Below, piece after piece: positions 8,647-18,129 of a DNA stretch of 64,000 nucleotides (position 1 is the stretch's first letter; each line of letters begins with the position of its first letter). Source of the stretch: Daejeonella rubra (GTDB taxonomy: Bacteria > Bacteroidota > Bacteroidia > Sphingobacteriales > Sphingobacteriaceae); the NCBI RefSeq assembly GCF_900103545.1, contig NZ_FNHH01000004.1, forward strand, positions 1 to 64,000. Reading direction: 5' to 3'. The translations under genes were made by a program, and so were the position numbers. Under the pieces are notes generated by a model. The model worked only from the letters and a program-made list of their open reading frames with translations, did no database searches and was not told the DNA's origin.

Positions 8647-11019
8647 ATGAAATACCATAAGTACATTTTTGCTCTTTTATTACTGATTTTCTGTATAAAT
8701 AGTTTTGGGTCTCATAAAGCGTATGTTTCCGGGCCGAACGCAAAAAATGGAATTCTTGATCTTCGAAACTCTTCCCTAAACACAAAAATACCATTGAACG
8801 GTGAATGGTTCTTTTATTGGAATCAGCTTATTAGTCCGGGTACAGAAAATTTTAAAAAAGGAACCATCGTTGATTTTCCTTTCCTATGGACCAATTATGA
8901 AAAGAATGGCCAAAAACTTCCATCCTTTGGATATGCGACCTACAAACTGAATGTTCTCCTTCCCAAAAGTAACACGCCTGTTCGTATTGGCATTCCGGAT
9001 ATGTATTCTGCCTACCGGCTTTATATTAATGGTATTCAGGTAGCTTTCAACGGGAATGTAAGTACCACTAAGGAGAATTTTGAACCTTATTGGCAATATC
9101 AAACAGTTGATATCAATCCTGGTACAGATACCTTAAAAATGGTTCTTCAAATTTCAAATTTTGTCCATAGCCGGGGAGGAATATCTAAACCTATGTATAT
9201 AGGGTTTAAGTCCGTCATTGAGCAATACAGAGTTCGGGCAATATCTATTGACTTGTTTTTAACTGGTTGCTTATTTATGGGTGGGCTCTTCTTTCTGGGC
9301 CTATACCTATTAGGCAACAAGGATAAAGCGACTCTGCTATTTTCACTTTTCTGCATTGTTTACAGTTATAGGATCATGGGAATTGAAGATTATATTCTCC
9401 ATACCATTTTCCCTGGAATGGACTGGTACATAACGATTCGAATTGAGTATCTGACCTTGTTCGTAGGAGTTGGAATATTTGCTCTATATACACGTTATTT
9501 ATATATAGAAGATGCCTACTTTAAGATCACCAGATTTATAAGTTCAATGTGTTTCATCTTTTCTATTTTAACCCTGGTACTGCCCCCTTTATATTTTTCG
9601 CAATTGATCAATCCCTTTTTAATTGTAATGATAGTTTGTATAATCTATACTCCATTTATCTATCTTATTGCATACAAAAATAAACGGCCCGGGTCCTTTT
9701 ATGCATTGTTAAGTGCAGTCATGCTGATGGCTATATTTACAATTGCCTTATTAAATTACTGGCACCTGACGGGCCCTTTAGATACAATCATTTTCATACT
9801 GTACATATGCTTTTTCTTTCTGCAATCACTTATTCTTTCGCACCGGGTATCTTTCACCTTAAAAAAAGCAAGGCAGGAAGCAGAACTTGGTTTAATAGCA
9901 AAAAGTGAATTTTTAAGCACGATGAGCCATGAGATCAGGACTCCATTAAATTCAGTGATTGGTATGAGCCATTTATTACTGAAAAAGAGTCCACGTCCAG
10001 ACCAGATAGAAAAACTCGATGTGATGCTATTTTCGGCAAATAATCTGTTAGCTATTGTCAATGACATATTGGATTACAATAAAATAGAAGCAGGCAAAGT
10101 AAGCTTTGAACACATTGAAATGGATATTTTACTCATATCCAAAAATATCATGAACGGACTAAAGGGTTCGGCAGGTGATAAAGGAATTGAAATAAAGCTA
10201 AGCCTAGATAAAACCATTAAAAACAAGCTTTTAGGAGATCCTACAAGAATAACTCAGGTATTAAGTAACCTGATCCATAATGGAATAAAGTTTACAAAAG
10301 AAGGGTCTGTAGAGCTTATTCTATTTGCAAAAGAACAGACTGAAAAAACAATAACTATCGAATTTAGAGTTAAAGATACAGGAATAGGAATTTCAGCAGA
10401 AAAGCAAAAGCTGATTTTCGAACGTTTTACACAGGCAGATTCATCTACATCAAGGAACTTTGGAGGGACAGGCTTAGGGCTTGCGATCAGTAAAAAAATT
10501 CTTGAATTACAGAACTCCTCCCTTAATGTAGAAAGTATAGAAGGTCAGGGATCTGATTTTTATTTTATTCAAACTTTTGAGAAATGCCTTCAAAGTACTA
10601 AAATAGAGTCCGCTTCAATTACAATCTCCTCAGAAGAGGATCAACCTCTATCAGGGATAAAAATCTTACTGGTGGAAGATAATCCTATGAATGTAATGGT
10701 AGCACAAAAATTCCTGGAGCGATGGGGAGCTAAGACAGATATTGCAATTAATGGATTAGAGGCATTAGAAATGGTTGATCCTAAAAAGCATAGTCTTGTG
10801 CTTATTGATCTTCATATGCCTGTGATGGATGGTTATGAAGCCAGCAAAAAGATGAGGGAAATAGGTATTAAACTACCAATTATTGCTCTTACAGCTAACC
10901 TGCCAAAAGAAGTGGAAGATAAAGTCATGAAATGTGGTATTGATGATATCGTTGTTAAACCTTTCCTGCCTGATGAACTTTACAGAAAGGTATTGCATTA
11001 CGTATTTAAAAAGCAGTAA
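8647..11019 (+). CDS. 7TMR-DISM hybrid sensor histidine kinase with receiver domain
   Basis: This is a membrane sensor kinase of 790 residues. After a signal peptide comes an extracellular beta-sandwich of the 7TMR-DISMED2 type (about residues 30-190) containing LNGEWFFYW and a galactose-binding-like YRLYINGIQVA segment. A seven-helix 7TM-DISM region follows (about 195-400). The HisKA domain has the phospho-acceptor His428 in TMSHEIRTPLN. The HATPase has a DTGIGIS N2 loop and GGTGLGLAISKK. The C-terminal receiver carries phospho-acceptor Asp721 in DLHMPVMDG and the conserved Lys in VVKPF. No response regulator or phosphotransferase gene is adjacent, so its output partner is elsewhere. DISM domains are thought to sense carbohydrate-like ligands. 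Confidence 0.92.
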   Translation: MKYHKYIFALLLLIFCINSFGSHKAYVSGPNAKNGILDLRNSSLNTKIPLNGEWFFYWNQLISPGTENFKKGTIVDFPFLWTNYEKNGQKLPSFGYATYKLNVLLPKSNTPVRIGIPDMYSAYRLYINGIQVAFNGNVSTTKENFEPYWQYQTVDINPGTDTLKMVLQISNFVHSRGGISKPMYIGFKSVIEQYRVRAISIDLFLTGCLFMGGLFFLGLYLLGNKDKATLLFSLFCIVYSYRIMGIEDYILHTIFPGMDWYITIRIEYLTLFVGVGIFALYTRYLYIEDAYFKITRFISSMCFIFSILTLVLPPLYFSQLINPFLIVMIVCIIYTPFIYLIAYKNKRPGSFYALLSAVMLMAIFTIALLNYWHLTGPLDTIIFILYICFFFLQSLILSHRVSFTLKKARQEAELGLIAKSEFLSTMSHEIRTPLNSVIGMSHLLLKKSPRPDQIEKLDVMLFSANNLLAIVNDILDYNKIEAGKVSFEHIEMDILLISKNIMNGLKGSAGDKGIEIKLSLDKTIKNKLLGDPTRITQVLSNLIHNGIKFTKEGSVELILFAKEQTEKTITIEFRVKDTGIGISAEKQKLIFERFTQADSSTSRNFGGTGLGLAISKKILELQNSSLNVESIEGQGSDFYFIQTFEKCLQSTKIESASITISSEEDQPLSGIKILLVEDNPMNVMVAQKFLERWGAKTDIAINGLEALEMVDPKKHSLVLIDLHMPVMDGYEASKKMREIGIKLPIIALTANLPKEVEDKVMKCGIDDIVVKPFLPDELYRKVLHYVFKKQ

Positions 11020-11089
11020 AATTGATCAATTGATGGCAAAAGGCCTGAAACTGCTAAAATATTTGTGCTGAAATAGATTTATTTGCAAA

Positions 11090-11114
11090 TACGATATATT
11101 AATCGTAATATTGC
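11090..11114. promoter_or_regulatory. Predicted ArsR operator upstream of arsR
   Basis: An inverted repeat tacgat-N6-atcgta lies at 11090-11107, just before the arsR start. On the reverse strand, 11099-11114 reads gcaatattacgattaa, matching 14 of 16 bases of a second site in front of arsM. Such positioning is typical of autorepression by ArsR proteins. The sites are seen; binding is inference. Confidence 0.6.
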
Positions 11115-11122
11115 AATTAATT

Positions 11123-11452
11123 ATGGGACTTACGAAATCTGAAATATTCTCGGCCGAGCAAAATCAATTAGCTCAATTACTGAAAGCTTTGGCTCATCCG
11201 GCACGTATTGCCATATTACAACAACTAATGAAAAGCAATACCTGCATATGCGGAGATCTGGTTGAAGAACTCGGTTTAGCACAGGCTACCATATCACAAC
11301 ATCTTAAAGAACTAAAAAATGCCGGTTTAATTCAGGGCACCATTGATGGAGTTAGTGTTTGTTATTGCATTAATCCTGAAACCTGGAAAATGCTGGAAAA
11401 AGAGACCAGCGGTTTCTTTGCATCCTTCAAACCTGCAATAAACTGCTGTTAA
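11123..11452 (+). CDS. arsR: ArsR-family metalloid-responsive transcriptional repressor
   Basis: This small winged-helix repressor is released from DNA by arsenite or another soft metal. The 109-residue product has the ArsR/SmtB fold: LLKALAHPARIAILQQL at the start, then a metal-binding Cys41-x-Cys43 in TCICGDLVEELG, which corresponds to the ELCVCDL box of arsenic sensors. The recognition helix is in LAQATISQHLKELKNAGLI. A further Cys pair sits at the extreme C-terminus. A TTG four codons upstream is in frame, but the ATG at 11123 fits better. The gene lies 54 bases before arsM with a matching operator in front of each, so it probably regulates both itself and arsM. The exact inducer is inferred from the neighbour. 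Confidence 0.88.
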   Translation: MGLTKSEIFSAEQNQLAQLLKALAHPARIAILQQLMKSNTCICGDLVEELGLAQATISQHLKELKNAGLIQGTIDGVSVCYCINPETWKMLEKETSGFFASFKPAINCC

Positions 11453-11473
11453 AATTTTTTGAAGAGAAATATC

Positions 11474-11489
11474 GCAATATTACAATCAA
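11474..11489. promoter_or_regulatory. Second predicted ArsR site, between arsR and arsM
   Basis: The sequence gcaatattacaatcaa matches the site upstream of arsR at 14 of 16 bases, but in the opposite orientation. It sits 18 bases before the arsM ATG, suggesting that arsM has its own ArsR-controlled promoter or that both sites act together. Confidence 0.5.
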
Positions 11490-11506
11490 TTATAAATCAA
11501 TTTATT

Positions 11507-12361
11507 ATGAAAACTGAAGCAGAGATCAAAGAACTGGTAAGACAAAAGTATAGTGAAATTGCTTTACAGGATAAGACAACCAATGAAAGCTCTTGTTGTG
11601 GTGCAGGTGGATGCAGCACTGAAGTTTATAACATCATGACAGATGATTATAGCAATATGGAAGGTTATAACCCTGATGCTGACCTTGGCCTGGGATGTGG
11701 TTTACCAACCCAGTTTGCTGTGATTAAAAAAGGAGATGTAGTGATTGACCTTGGTTCAGGAGCAGGCAACGATTGCTTTGTTGCCCGTGCAGAAACCGGC
11801 GAAAGCGGCAAAGTGATCGGCATTGATTTTACTGAAGCAATGATCGCAAAGGCTAGAGCAAATGCTGAAAATCTTGGCTTCAATAACGTAGAATTCCGTC
11901 AGGGAGATATTGAAAACATTCCTGTAACAGCAAATAGCGCTGACGTAGTGGTCAGTAATTGTGTATTAAACCTTGTTCCGAACAAGAACAATGTGTTCAA
12001 AGAAATTTTCCGGGTTTTAAAACCCGGAGGACACTTCAGCATTTCGGATGTTGTATTAACAGGTGAGCTTCCTGAAAAAATCAAAAATGCCGCTGAAATG
12101 TATGCAGGTTGTGTTGCAGGTGCAATTCAGAAAGAAACCTACCTTGAATTGATCCAGATCAATGGCTTTACAAATATTCAGTTACAAAAAGAGAAAGCGA
12201 TCATTATACCGGATGACATACTGGTTAATTATTTAAATGCTGAAGAGATCGCTGAATTTAAGTCTGGTAAAACCGGCATTTTCAGTATCAGTGTCTATGC
12301 ACAAAAGCCAGACTCTGCAGCTGTTGCTTCTACATGCACTCCTGGAGGAGGTTGTTGTTAA
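11507..12361 (+). CDS. arsM: Arsenite S-adenosylmethionine methyltransferase
   Basis: ArsM methylates trivalent arsenic with S-adenosylmethionine to mono-, di- and trimethylated forms, a detoxification route by volatilisation. The 284-residue protein has a class I methyltransferase fold with DLGSGAGND as the SAM loop and LKPGGHFSISD later. The arsenic-binding cysteines of the family are in place: Cys30-Cys31 and Cys36 near the N-terminus, Cys64 in GLGCGLP, Cys152 in VSNCVLNL and Cys202 in YAGCVAGA. A Gly-rich tail ends in Cys-Cys. The frame is open 16 codons further upstream from a TTG, but that stretch contains the predicted operator, so the ATG at 11507 is chosen. No arsenite efflux gene accompanies it here. 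Confidence 0.94.
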   Translation: MKTEAEIKELVRQKYSEIALQDKTTNESSCCGAGGCSTEVYNIMTDDYSNMEGYNPDADLGLGCGLPTQFAVIKKGDVVIDLGSGAGNDCFVARAETGESGKVIGIDFTEAMIAKARANAENLGFNNVEFRQGDIENIPVTANSADVVVSNCVLNLVPNKNNVFKEIFRVLKPGGHFSISDVVLTGELPEKIKNAAEMYAGCVAGAIQKETYLELIQINGFTNIQLQKEKAIIIPDDILVNYLNAEEIAEFKSGKTGIFSISVYAQKPDSAAVASTCTPGGGCC

Positions 12362-12369
12362 AACTACAC

Positions 12370-12402
12370 AAGCCGGGCAGCTTTTGCAAAGCTGCCCGGC
12401 TT
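12370..12402 (+). terminator. Strong hairpin after arsM
   Basis: A perfect 15-base GC-rich stem (aagccgggcagcttt and its complement) closes a tgc loop 8 bases after the arsM stop codon. No T-run follows, so it may act as a transcription roadblock or an mRNA-stabilising structure rather than a classic intrinsic terminator. Confidence 0.65.
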
Positions 12403-12481
12403 AGAAAACCTGCCTGATAATCAGTCATTTTCAAAACCATTTTCACTTAATCCACGTATCAAAGGAAAAAGATTGTTCACT

Positions 12482-12907
12482 ATGACTTATCAGTATTATA
12501 TCAATAACTATCGTTCATTAAGAACAGAGGTTCCTTATTGGAAGTTTTCAATTGTTATTACTCTTATTCTGGTTCTGAATATTATTGGCTATAATTTTGA
12601 AAATATTGCAGTCATAACCATGAATTTGACTCTGATCTTAATACTTTTTCTACTTATTTTCTCATATTTTCAGAAATATCAAAAAGTACCCTTCGTCGAA
12701 ATAAACAATGAAATATTAAATTATTTCGATGCCGAAAAGAATGAAATTATAAAGGTTTGTGTAAAGGATATTACCCATATCAGCACCAAATTTTGTGAAT
12801 TAAGAGTACATACTGATGAAAAGATTCATGTTCTTTACTTAAATGCAATCAGAAACGAAACAAAGCGCTGGGAGATCAAAGAAAAGATCAGAACATTAAA
12901 AAGCTGA
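12482..12907 (+). CDS. Two-helix membrane protein of unknown function
   Basis: I do not recognise a named family. The roughly 141-residue product has a polar N-terminus (about 20 residues), two closely spaced transmembrane helices (about 23-42 and 48-65), and a soluble C-terminal half with alternating hydrophobic residues (VPFVEINNEILNYF). That arrangement resembles small bacterial PH-like membrane proteins. The start is taken at ATG 12482; a TTG three codons upstream is in frame. It lies between the arsM hairpin and convergent valS and appears monocistronic. No link to arsenic handling can be shown. Confidence 0.6.
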   Translation: MTYQYYINNYRSLRTEVPYWKFSIVITLILVLNIIGYNFENIAVITMNLTLILILFLLIFSYFQKYQKVPFVEINNEILNYFDAEKNEIIKVCVKDITHISTKFCELRVHTDEKIHVLYLNAIRNETKRWEIKEKIRTLKS

Positions 12908-12910
12908 CAG

Positions 12911-12938
12911 AATTTTAAACTCCGCCAGCCTTAAAATT
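12911..12938. terminator. Small convergent-gene hairpin
   Basis: An 8-base inverted repeat (aattttaa / ttaaaatt) with a 12-base loop lies between the stop codons of two convergent genes. It could terminate in either direction, but the stem is weak. Confidence 0.35.
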
Positions 12939-12951
12939 TATTTCAATTGAT

Positions 12952-15585
12952 TTATTGTAATGACTTCAATCCTGCTTTCAGGATTGCGAGTTTAGACAAA
13001 GCATCCTCTTTTTTGCGACGCTCATTTTCAACTACATCTTCTTTTGCATTTTGAACAAATCGTTCATTAGACAGTTTAGCTTCCACCGAACGCAGAAAAC
13101 CATTCAGGTAGTCAATTTCCTTTTCAAGCCTCTCCTTTTCTGAATCCACATCAATATTGTTTTCCAGAGAAATAAAGAATTCATCTTTACCTGCCATGAA
13201 AGTGTTTGCACCAGGAACGGGCTCCTTCACAAATTCAGAGGTGCTGATATTAGCCAGCTTGAATATAATAGATAAATATTCTTCATAATTAATTGAAGAA
13301 TTAACTCTTATACTTAATGGTAAAGCCTCTTTCGGAGATATCTGCTTTGCATTTCTAACATTTCTGATCTCAGAAACTACTTGTTTAACGGTATCAATAT
13401 CACTCAAAAGTGCCGCGTTTACCTTGCCTGCAACAGGATAAGGAGCAACAATACAGCAATCAAGCTCCTGGCGTTCAGTAAAAAGGTCATCATGCCACAA
13501 TTCTTCTGTCAGAAAAGGCATAAAAGGATGAAGTAATTTCAAGATCCGCTCGAAGTATTCTATGGTAACCCGATAGGTTTCCGGGTCGATCGGCTGCTGA
13601 TAAACAGGCTTGATCATTTCCAGATACCAGGCGCAGAAATCATCCCAAACCAATTTATAGATACCCATCAATGAATCTGAAAGACGGTATTGCCTGTAAT
13701 TTTCCTCAATCTCAGCAAAAGCCTGATTAAATGCAGAGTCAAACCAGCTGATAGCCTGCTGATTGGTATTCGTCAGGTTTTCATCAACTTCCCAGCCTTT
13801 CACAAGTCTGAAGGCATTCCAAATTTTATTGGCAAAATTACGACCTTGTTCACAATAGCTTTCATCAAACATCAGATCATTTCCTGCAGGAGAGCATAAT
13901 AGCATCCCTACCCGAACTCCATCAGCACCATATCTTTCGATCAGGTCTATTGGATCAGGTGAATTACCCAATGACTTCGACATTTTTCTGCCCTGCTTAT
14001 CACGTACAATACCTGTGAGATAAACATTTTTGAATGGCGCCTTTCCTCTGAATTCATGTCCCGCCATGATCATTCTTGCCACCCAAAAGAAAAGTATCTC
14101 AGGGGCAGTAACCAGATCATTGGTTGGATAATAATAATTAATATCTTCATTATCAGGATCTTTAAATCCATCAAAAACAGAAATTGGCCAAAGCCATGAA
14201 GAGAACCAGGTGTCTACTACATCATCGTCCTGCCTGATCTCATTTGAATCAGATTCCGGAAACTGAGTCTTAAATTCATGAATCGCTTCTTCTCTGGTTC
14301 TGGCAACAACCCACTCTCCTTTTAAATTATACCATGCCGGTATGCGTTGTCCCCACCATAATTGCCTGCTAATACACCAGTCCTTGACGTTCTCCATCCA
14401 GTGCTTATAGGTATTGATGAACTTTTCAGGGATCAGCTTTACCTCTCCGTTCAACACATAGTTCAATGCAGGTTCAGACATTTCAGACATTTTGCAGAAC
14501 CACTGCATAGAAAGCTTAGGCTCAATTGCGGCATCTGTCCGCTCAGAAAAACCGATCTGTGATTTATAATCCTCTACTTTCTCAAGGCTACCAGCCTCTT
14601 CAAGCATTTTACTGATCATCTTACGGGCAACAAAGCGGTCCTCTCCTACCAGTATCTGAGCATTTTCATTTAAGGTACCATCATCACTTAAAATATCGAT
14701 TACCTGGAGCTTGTGTTTTACACCCAGTTCATAATCATTCAGATCATGTGCCGGAGTAACTTTTAGACAGCCGGTACCGAATTCCATATCCACGTATTCA
14801 TCCTCAATAACAGGTATCTCCCTGTTTATCAATGGTATAAATACAGATTTTCCTTTCAGGTGACTAAATCTGGGGTCATTTGGATTGATACAAATTGCTG
14901 TATCGGCCATGATCGTTTCCGGACGGGTTGTGGCTATGGTCAGATAGGTTTTAGATTCAGCAGCCAGATCTTTTACTTCGTACCGGACATAATATAATTT
15001 CTGATTGACCTCTTTGCGGATAACTTCTTCATCAGAAACCGCTGTTTTACCTTTAGGATCCCAGTTGACCATCCGGATACCGCGGTATATCCAGCCTTTC
15101 TTGTATAGATGAATAAAAGTATCAATAACAGCTTCTGAAAGATCTTCTTCCATAGTGAAACGTGTTCTGTCCCAATCGCAGGATGCACCAAGTTTCTCTA
15201 ACTGTTTAAGTATGATTCCTCCATATTTATCTTTCCATTCATAGGCGTAATCAAGAAATTCCTCTCTGCTAACATCCTTTTTCTCAATTCCCTTTTCCTT
15301 CAGCATGGCTACTACTTTAGCCTCTGTCGCGATAGATGCATGATCTGTACCAGGCACCCAGCAAGCATTTTTGCCTTGCATTCGAGCCCGGCGAATCAAC
15401 ACATCCTGTATTGTATTATTAAGCATATGACCCATATGCAATACTCCGGTAACGTTTGGTGGAGGAATCACAATGGTATAAGGTTCACGGTCGTCGGGAA
15501 CTGAACGGAAGAATTTTTTATCCAGCCAGTATGAATACCATTTATCCTCTGTTTCTCTAGGATTATATGTTTTAGGAATGCTCAT
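12952..15585 (-). CDS. valS: Valyl-tRNA synthetase
   Basis: ValS charges tRNA-Val and edits misactivated threonine. The 877-residue product is of normal length. The class I signature HIGH is present as H50-M-G-H53 after PPPNVTGVL, and the second signature as GRKMSKSLGNSPDP. The CP1 editing domain contains TTRPETIMADTA and the GTGCLKVTPAHD segment. A DWCISRQLWWGQRIPAW block is diagnostic of ValS/IleS. The C-terminal roughly 70 residues form the coiled-coil arm that contacts tRNA. The gene stands alone on the reverse strand, with about 350 bases upstream. Confidence 0.98.
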   Translation of the reverse strand: MSIPKTYNPRETEDKWYSYWLDKKFFRSVPDDREPYTIVIPPPNVTGVLHMGHMLNNTIQDVLIRRARMQGKNACWVPGTDHASIATEAKVVAMLKEKGIEKKDVSREEFLDYAYEWKDKYGGIILKQLEKLGASCDWDRTRFTMEEDLSEAVIDTFIHLYKKGWIYRGIRMVNWDPKGKTAVSDEEVIRKEVNQKLYYVRYEVKDLAAESKTYLTIATTRPETIMADTAICINPNDPRFSHLKGKSVFIPLINREIPVIEDEYVDMEFGTGCLKVTPAHDLNDYELGVKHKLQVIDILSDDGTLNENAQILVGEDRFVARKMISKMLEEAGSLEKVEDYKSQIGFSERTDAAIEPKLSMQWFCKMSEMSEPALNYVLNGEVKLIPEKFINTYKHWMENVKDWCISRQLWWGQRIPAWYNLKGEWVVARTREEAIHEFKTQFPESDSNEIRQDDDVVDTWFSSWLWPISVFDGFKDPDNEDINYYYPTNDLVTAPEILFFWVARMIMAGHEFRGKAPFKNVYLTGIVRDKQGRKMSKSLGNSPDPIDLIERYGADGVRVGMLLCSPAGNDLMFDESYCEQGRNFANKIWNAFRLVKGWEVDENLTNTNQQAISWFDSAFNQAFAEIEENYRQYRLSDSLMGIYKLVWDDFCAWYLEMIKPVYQQPIDPETYRVTIEYFERILKLLHPFMPFLTEELWHDDLFTERQELDCCIVAPYPVAGKVNAALLSDIDTVKQVVSEIRNVRNAKQISPKEALPLSIRVNSSINYEEYLSIIFKLANISTSEFVKEPVPGANTFMAGKDEFFISLENNIDVDSEKERLEKEIDYLNGFLRSVEAKLSNERFVQNAKEDVVENERRKKEDALSKLAILKAGLKSLQ

Positions 15586-15934
15586 TTGCCAAAGGGGAAT
15601 TTAAAATTGTAAAAGTACATTTTTGAGAGGTATTTTTTGAATAGACTCAAGCTGTATTTTCATAAAAACAGGTTTAAAGGATATTTTTTTGTTCCGGATC
15701 AATAACAGGGATTACCCAACGATAATTTTACTGCAAAACTGTTATAAATTGTAGATTTGATTTTTATAATGAAAAACTCTCATTATTATAAAATTCAAGG
15801 CTTTTTTCTTAATAATTTAAGATTGGGCCGCCAAATTTCATTGTTCAATAGTAGTTTCAATCAATTTCATTCTTTTCTTATTGCAATTAACTCTTATTTT
15901 TATCTTTTCTATACTAACCAATAAATATTGAACC
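15586..15934. other. Divergent promoter region of valS and the M13 peptidase gene
   Basis: About 350 AT-rich bases hold no gene. A 7-base inverted repeat (ataatga / tcattat) with a 7-base loop lies at 15766-15786. On the + strand tatttttatc just before the peptidase gene is one base off TAnnTTTG. A T-box or other riboswitch for valS was looked for and not seen. Confidence 0.4.
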
Positions 15935-17980
15935 ATGAATTATACTAAAATAATTCTGTCTGCAGGCTTATGCATTGTTACGATGCATGCCAGTGCACAG
16001 CATGACTCAAAACCAGTCAAAAAGCCTGTATTCATTGATAAATCCGGGATGGATCTGACTAAAAATCCAGGGGATGATTTTTATAATTATGCCAGCGGTA
16101 CCTGGATAAAGAACAACCCTGTTCCTGCAAAGGAAACGAGATGGGGTAGTTTTAACCTCTTACGCGACTTTAACATAACTGCTGTAAAAACTATTCTGGC
16201 AGAATCGGCGAGCAATAAAAAAGCAGCAGCCGGATCAGTTGAAAAACGTGTAGGCGACTTCTACATGGCTGGTATGGATAGTTTAACTATTGAAAAACTG
16301 GGATATTCTCCAATCAAACCGGATCTTGAAAAGGTTAACCAGATCTCTGATCTGAACGGAATAATTAATCACGCAGCAACAATGCGTACCTATGGTGGCG
16401 GATCTCCGTTTTTTGGTTTTTTTGTCGGACAAGACAGAAAATACGTAAAAAACATAGTCCCGCAGTTGAGCCAGGGTGGCACAACCCTTCCCGACCGCGA
16501 TTATTACCTGAAGAATGATGCAAGGAGCTTAACCATTCAGGAATCCTACAAAAATTATATCACACGTTTATTCACCCTTTCAGGATCATCTCCGGCAGAC
16601 GCTCAAAAGGCTGCTGAAACTATTTTCAACCTGGAAAAGGCACTTGCCTCTGCACAAATGAGCAGGGTTGAGATGCGTGATCCTTATAAAACATATAATA
16701 AATTCTCAGTTGCTGATTTTAGCAAGTCCACTTCTAACCTGAACTGGAAGAGCTTAATGCCATTAATGAAGGTAAGCGGGCAGGATACGGTTCTGGTAAA
16801 CTCTCCGAAATTCTTCACTGAATTAAATGGATTGCTTAGTTCAACACCTGTCAATGATCTAAAAACCTATTTGAAATGGAATGTGCTTAAAACTTCAGCA
16901 CCTTTTCTAAGCTCTGAATTTGTGAATGCAAGCTTTGCATTTAACCAGACTCTTTCCGGTCAAAAGGTTCAAACACCGCGCTGGCAGCGTATGTCTTCAT
17001 TAACTGATGGCACCGTTGGTGATCTTCTTGGTCAGATCTATGTTAAAAAACATTTTAAACCTGAAGCAAAAGAAAGAATGCAGGAACTGGTTAGCAACCT
17101 GGTTAAGGCTTATGAGATCAGGATCAAGAATCTGGATTGGATGACTGATGTAACTAAACAAAAAGCATTGGATAAACTACATGCATTTACTCCGAAGATC
17201 GCTTATCCGGATAAATGGAAAGACTACAATGGCCTAGAGATCAAAAGAGAATCATTCTTTCAAAATCTTAGAAATGCTGGAGCATGGGGATATTCAGATA
17301 TGGTCAATCAACTTGGGAAACCGGTGGATAAAAGCCGCTGGGGAATGACCCCACCAACTGTAAATGCGTATTACAATCCGGTTAATAATGAGATCGTTTT
17401 CCCTGCAGGAATTCTTCAGTTCCCATTCTTCGACCCAAATGCTGACGATGCAGTAAATTATGGAGGAATTGGAGCTGTCATTGGGCATGAGATATCTCAT
17501 GGTTTTGATGATTCAGGAAGTCAGTATGATAAAGACGGCACATTACGTAACTGGTGGACTGATGAAGACCGTGCCCGTTTCAAAGTAAAAGCTACAGCAT
17601 TACAGGAGCAATTTGACGCCTATACTGTACTGGATACCATTCATGTAAATGGAAAGCTTACTCTTGGTGAAAACATTGGTGATCTTGGCGGATTAAATGC
17701 AGCATATGAGGCATTCAAAATGACCAAACAAGGGCAAAGCACTGTAAAAATTGATGGGTTCACTCCTGATCAGCGATTTTTCCTTTCATGGGCTCAAGTT
17801 TGGAAAGGCAATATCCTGAATGAAACAGCTGCACAGTTCATCGTAACAGACACCCATTCACCAGGACCATACCGTACTATCGGTGCACCGGTAAATATGG
17901 ATGCATGGTATAATGCATTTGATATTAAACCGGAAAATAAACTTTATAAAAAACCGGAAGACCGCATCAGGATCTGGTAA
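15935..17980 (+). CDS. pepO: M13-family (neprilysin-like) zinc metallopeptidase
   Basis: This is a secreted endopeptidase of 681 residues acting on oligopeptides, probably in the periplasm or at the cell surface. A signal peptide (about residues 1-21, ending ASAQ) is followed by the family's N-terminal signature near GDDFYNYASGTW. The zinc site is the HExxH motif H518-E-I-S-H522 in VIGHEISHGFDDSG. The third ligand is Glu579 in ENIGDLGGLNAAYEAF, with its supporting Asp583. The C-terminus (PENKLYKKPEDRIRIW) is also typical, although the usual final ...W motif of eukaryotic homologues is only loosely kept. The gene is monocistronic, ending in a strong terminator. The symbol pepO is a family-level name. 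Confidence 0.94.
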   Translation: MNYTKIILSAGLCIVTMHASAQHDSKPVKKPVFIDKSGMDLTKNPGDDFYNYASGTWIKNNPVPAKETRWGSFNLLRDFNITAVKTILAESASNKKAAAGSVEKRVGDFYMAGMDSLTIEKLGYSPIKPDLEKVNQISDLNGIINHAATMRTYGGGSPFFGFFVGQDRKYVKNIVPQLSQGGTTLPDRDYYLKNDARSLTIQESYKNYITRLFTLSGSSPADAQKAAETIFNLEKALASAQMSRVEMRDPYKTYNKFSVADFSKSTSNLNWKSLMPLMKVSGQDTVLVNSPKFFTELNGLLSSTPVNDLKTYLKWNVLKTSAPFLSSEFVNASFAFNQTLSGQKVQTPRWQRMSSLTDGTVGDLLGQIYVKKHFKPEAKERMQELVSNLVKAYEIRIKNLDWMTDVTKQKALDKLHAFTPKIAYPDKWKDYNGLEIKRESFFQNLRNAGAWGYSDMVNQLGKPVDKSRWGMTPPTVNAYYNPVNNEIVFPAGILQFPFFDPNADDAVNYGGIGAVIGHEISHGFDDSGSQYDKDGTLRNWWTDEDRARFKVKATALQEQFDAYTVLDTIHVNGKLTLGENIGDLGGLNAAYEAFKMTKQGQSTVKIDGFTPDQRFFLSWAQVWKGNILNETAAQFIVTDTHSPGPYRTIGAPVNMDAWYNAFDIKPENKLYKKPEDRIRIW

Positions 17981-18001
17981 AATCATTTAAATAAGACCAT
18001 T

Positions 18002-18037
18002 AAAGCCCTTTGTTTAAATCAAACAAAGGGCTTTTTT
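18002..18037 (+). terminator. Rho-independent terminator of the M13 peptidase gene
   Basis: A perfect 14-base stem (aaagccctttgttt and its complement) with a 5-base loop is followed by a T-run. It lies about 20 bases after the stop codon. Confidence 0.9.
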
Positions 18038-18129
18038 TAATAAATTTTTGAATCAGATAGTATTCTACATAAGAAACTGAAAAAAAATAAGTTTAATTTG
18101 CATACTCAGAGTATCCCCCGGAATTGTTT

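Noticed and set aside
15586..15934. T-box riboswitch upstream of valS
   Set aside because: No T-box sequence or specifier stem was found in the leader, and T-boxes are not expected in this phylum.
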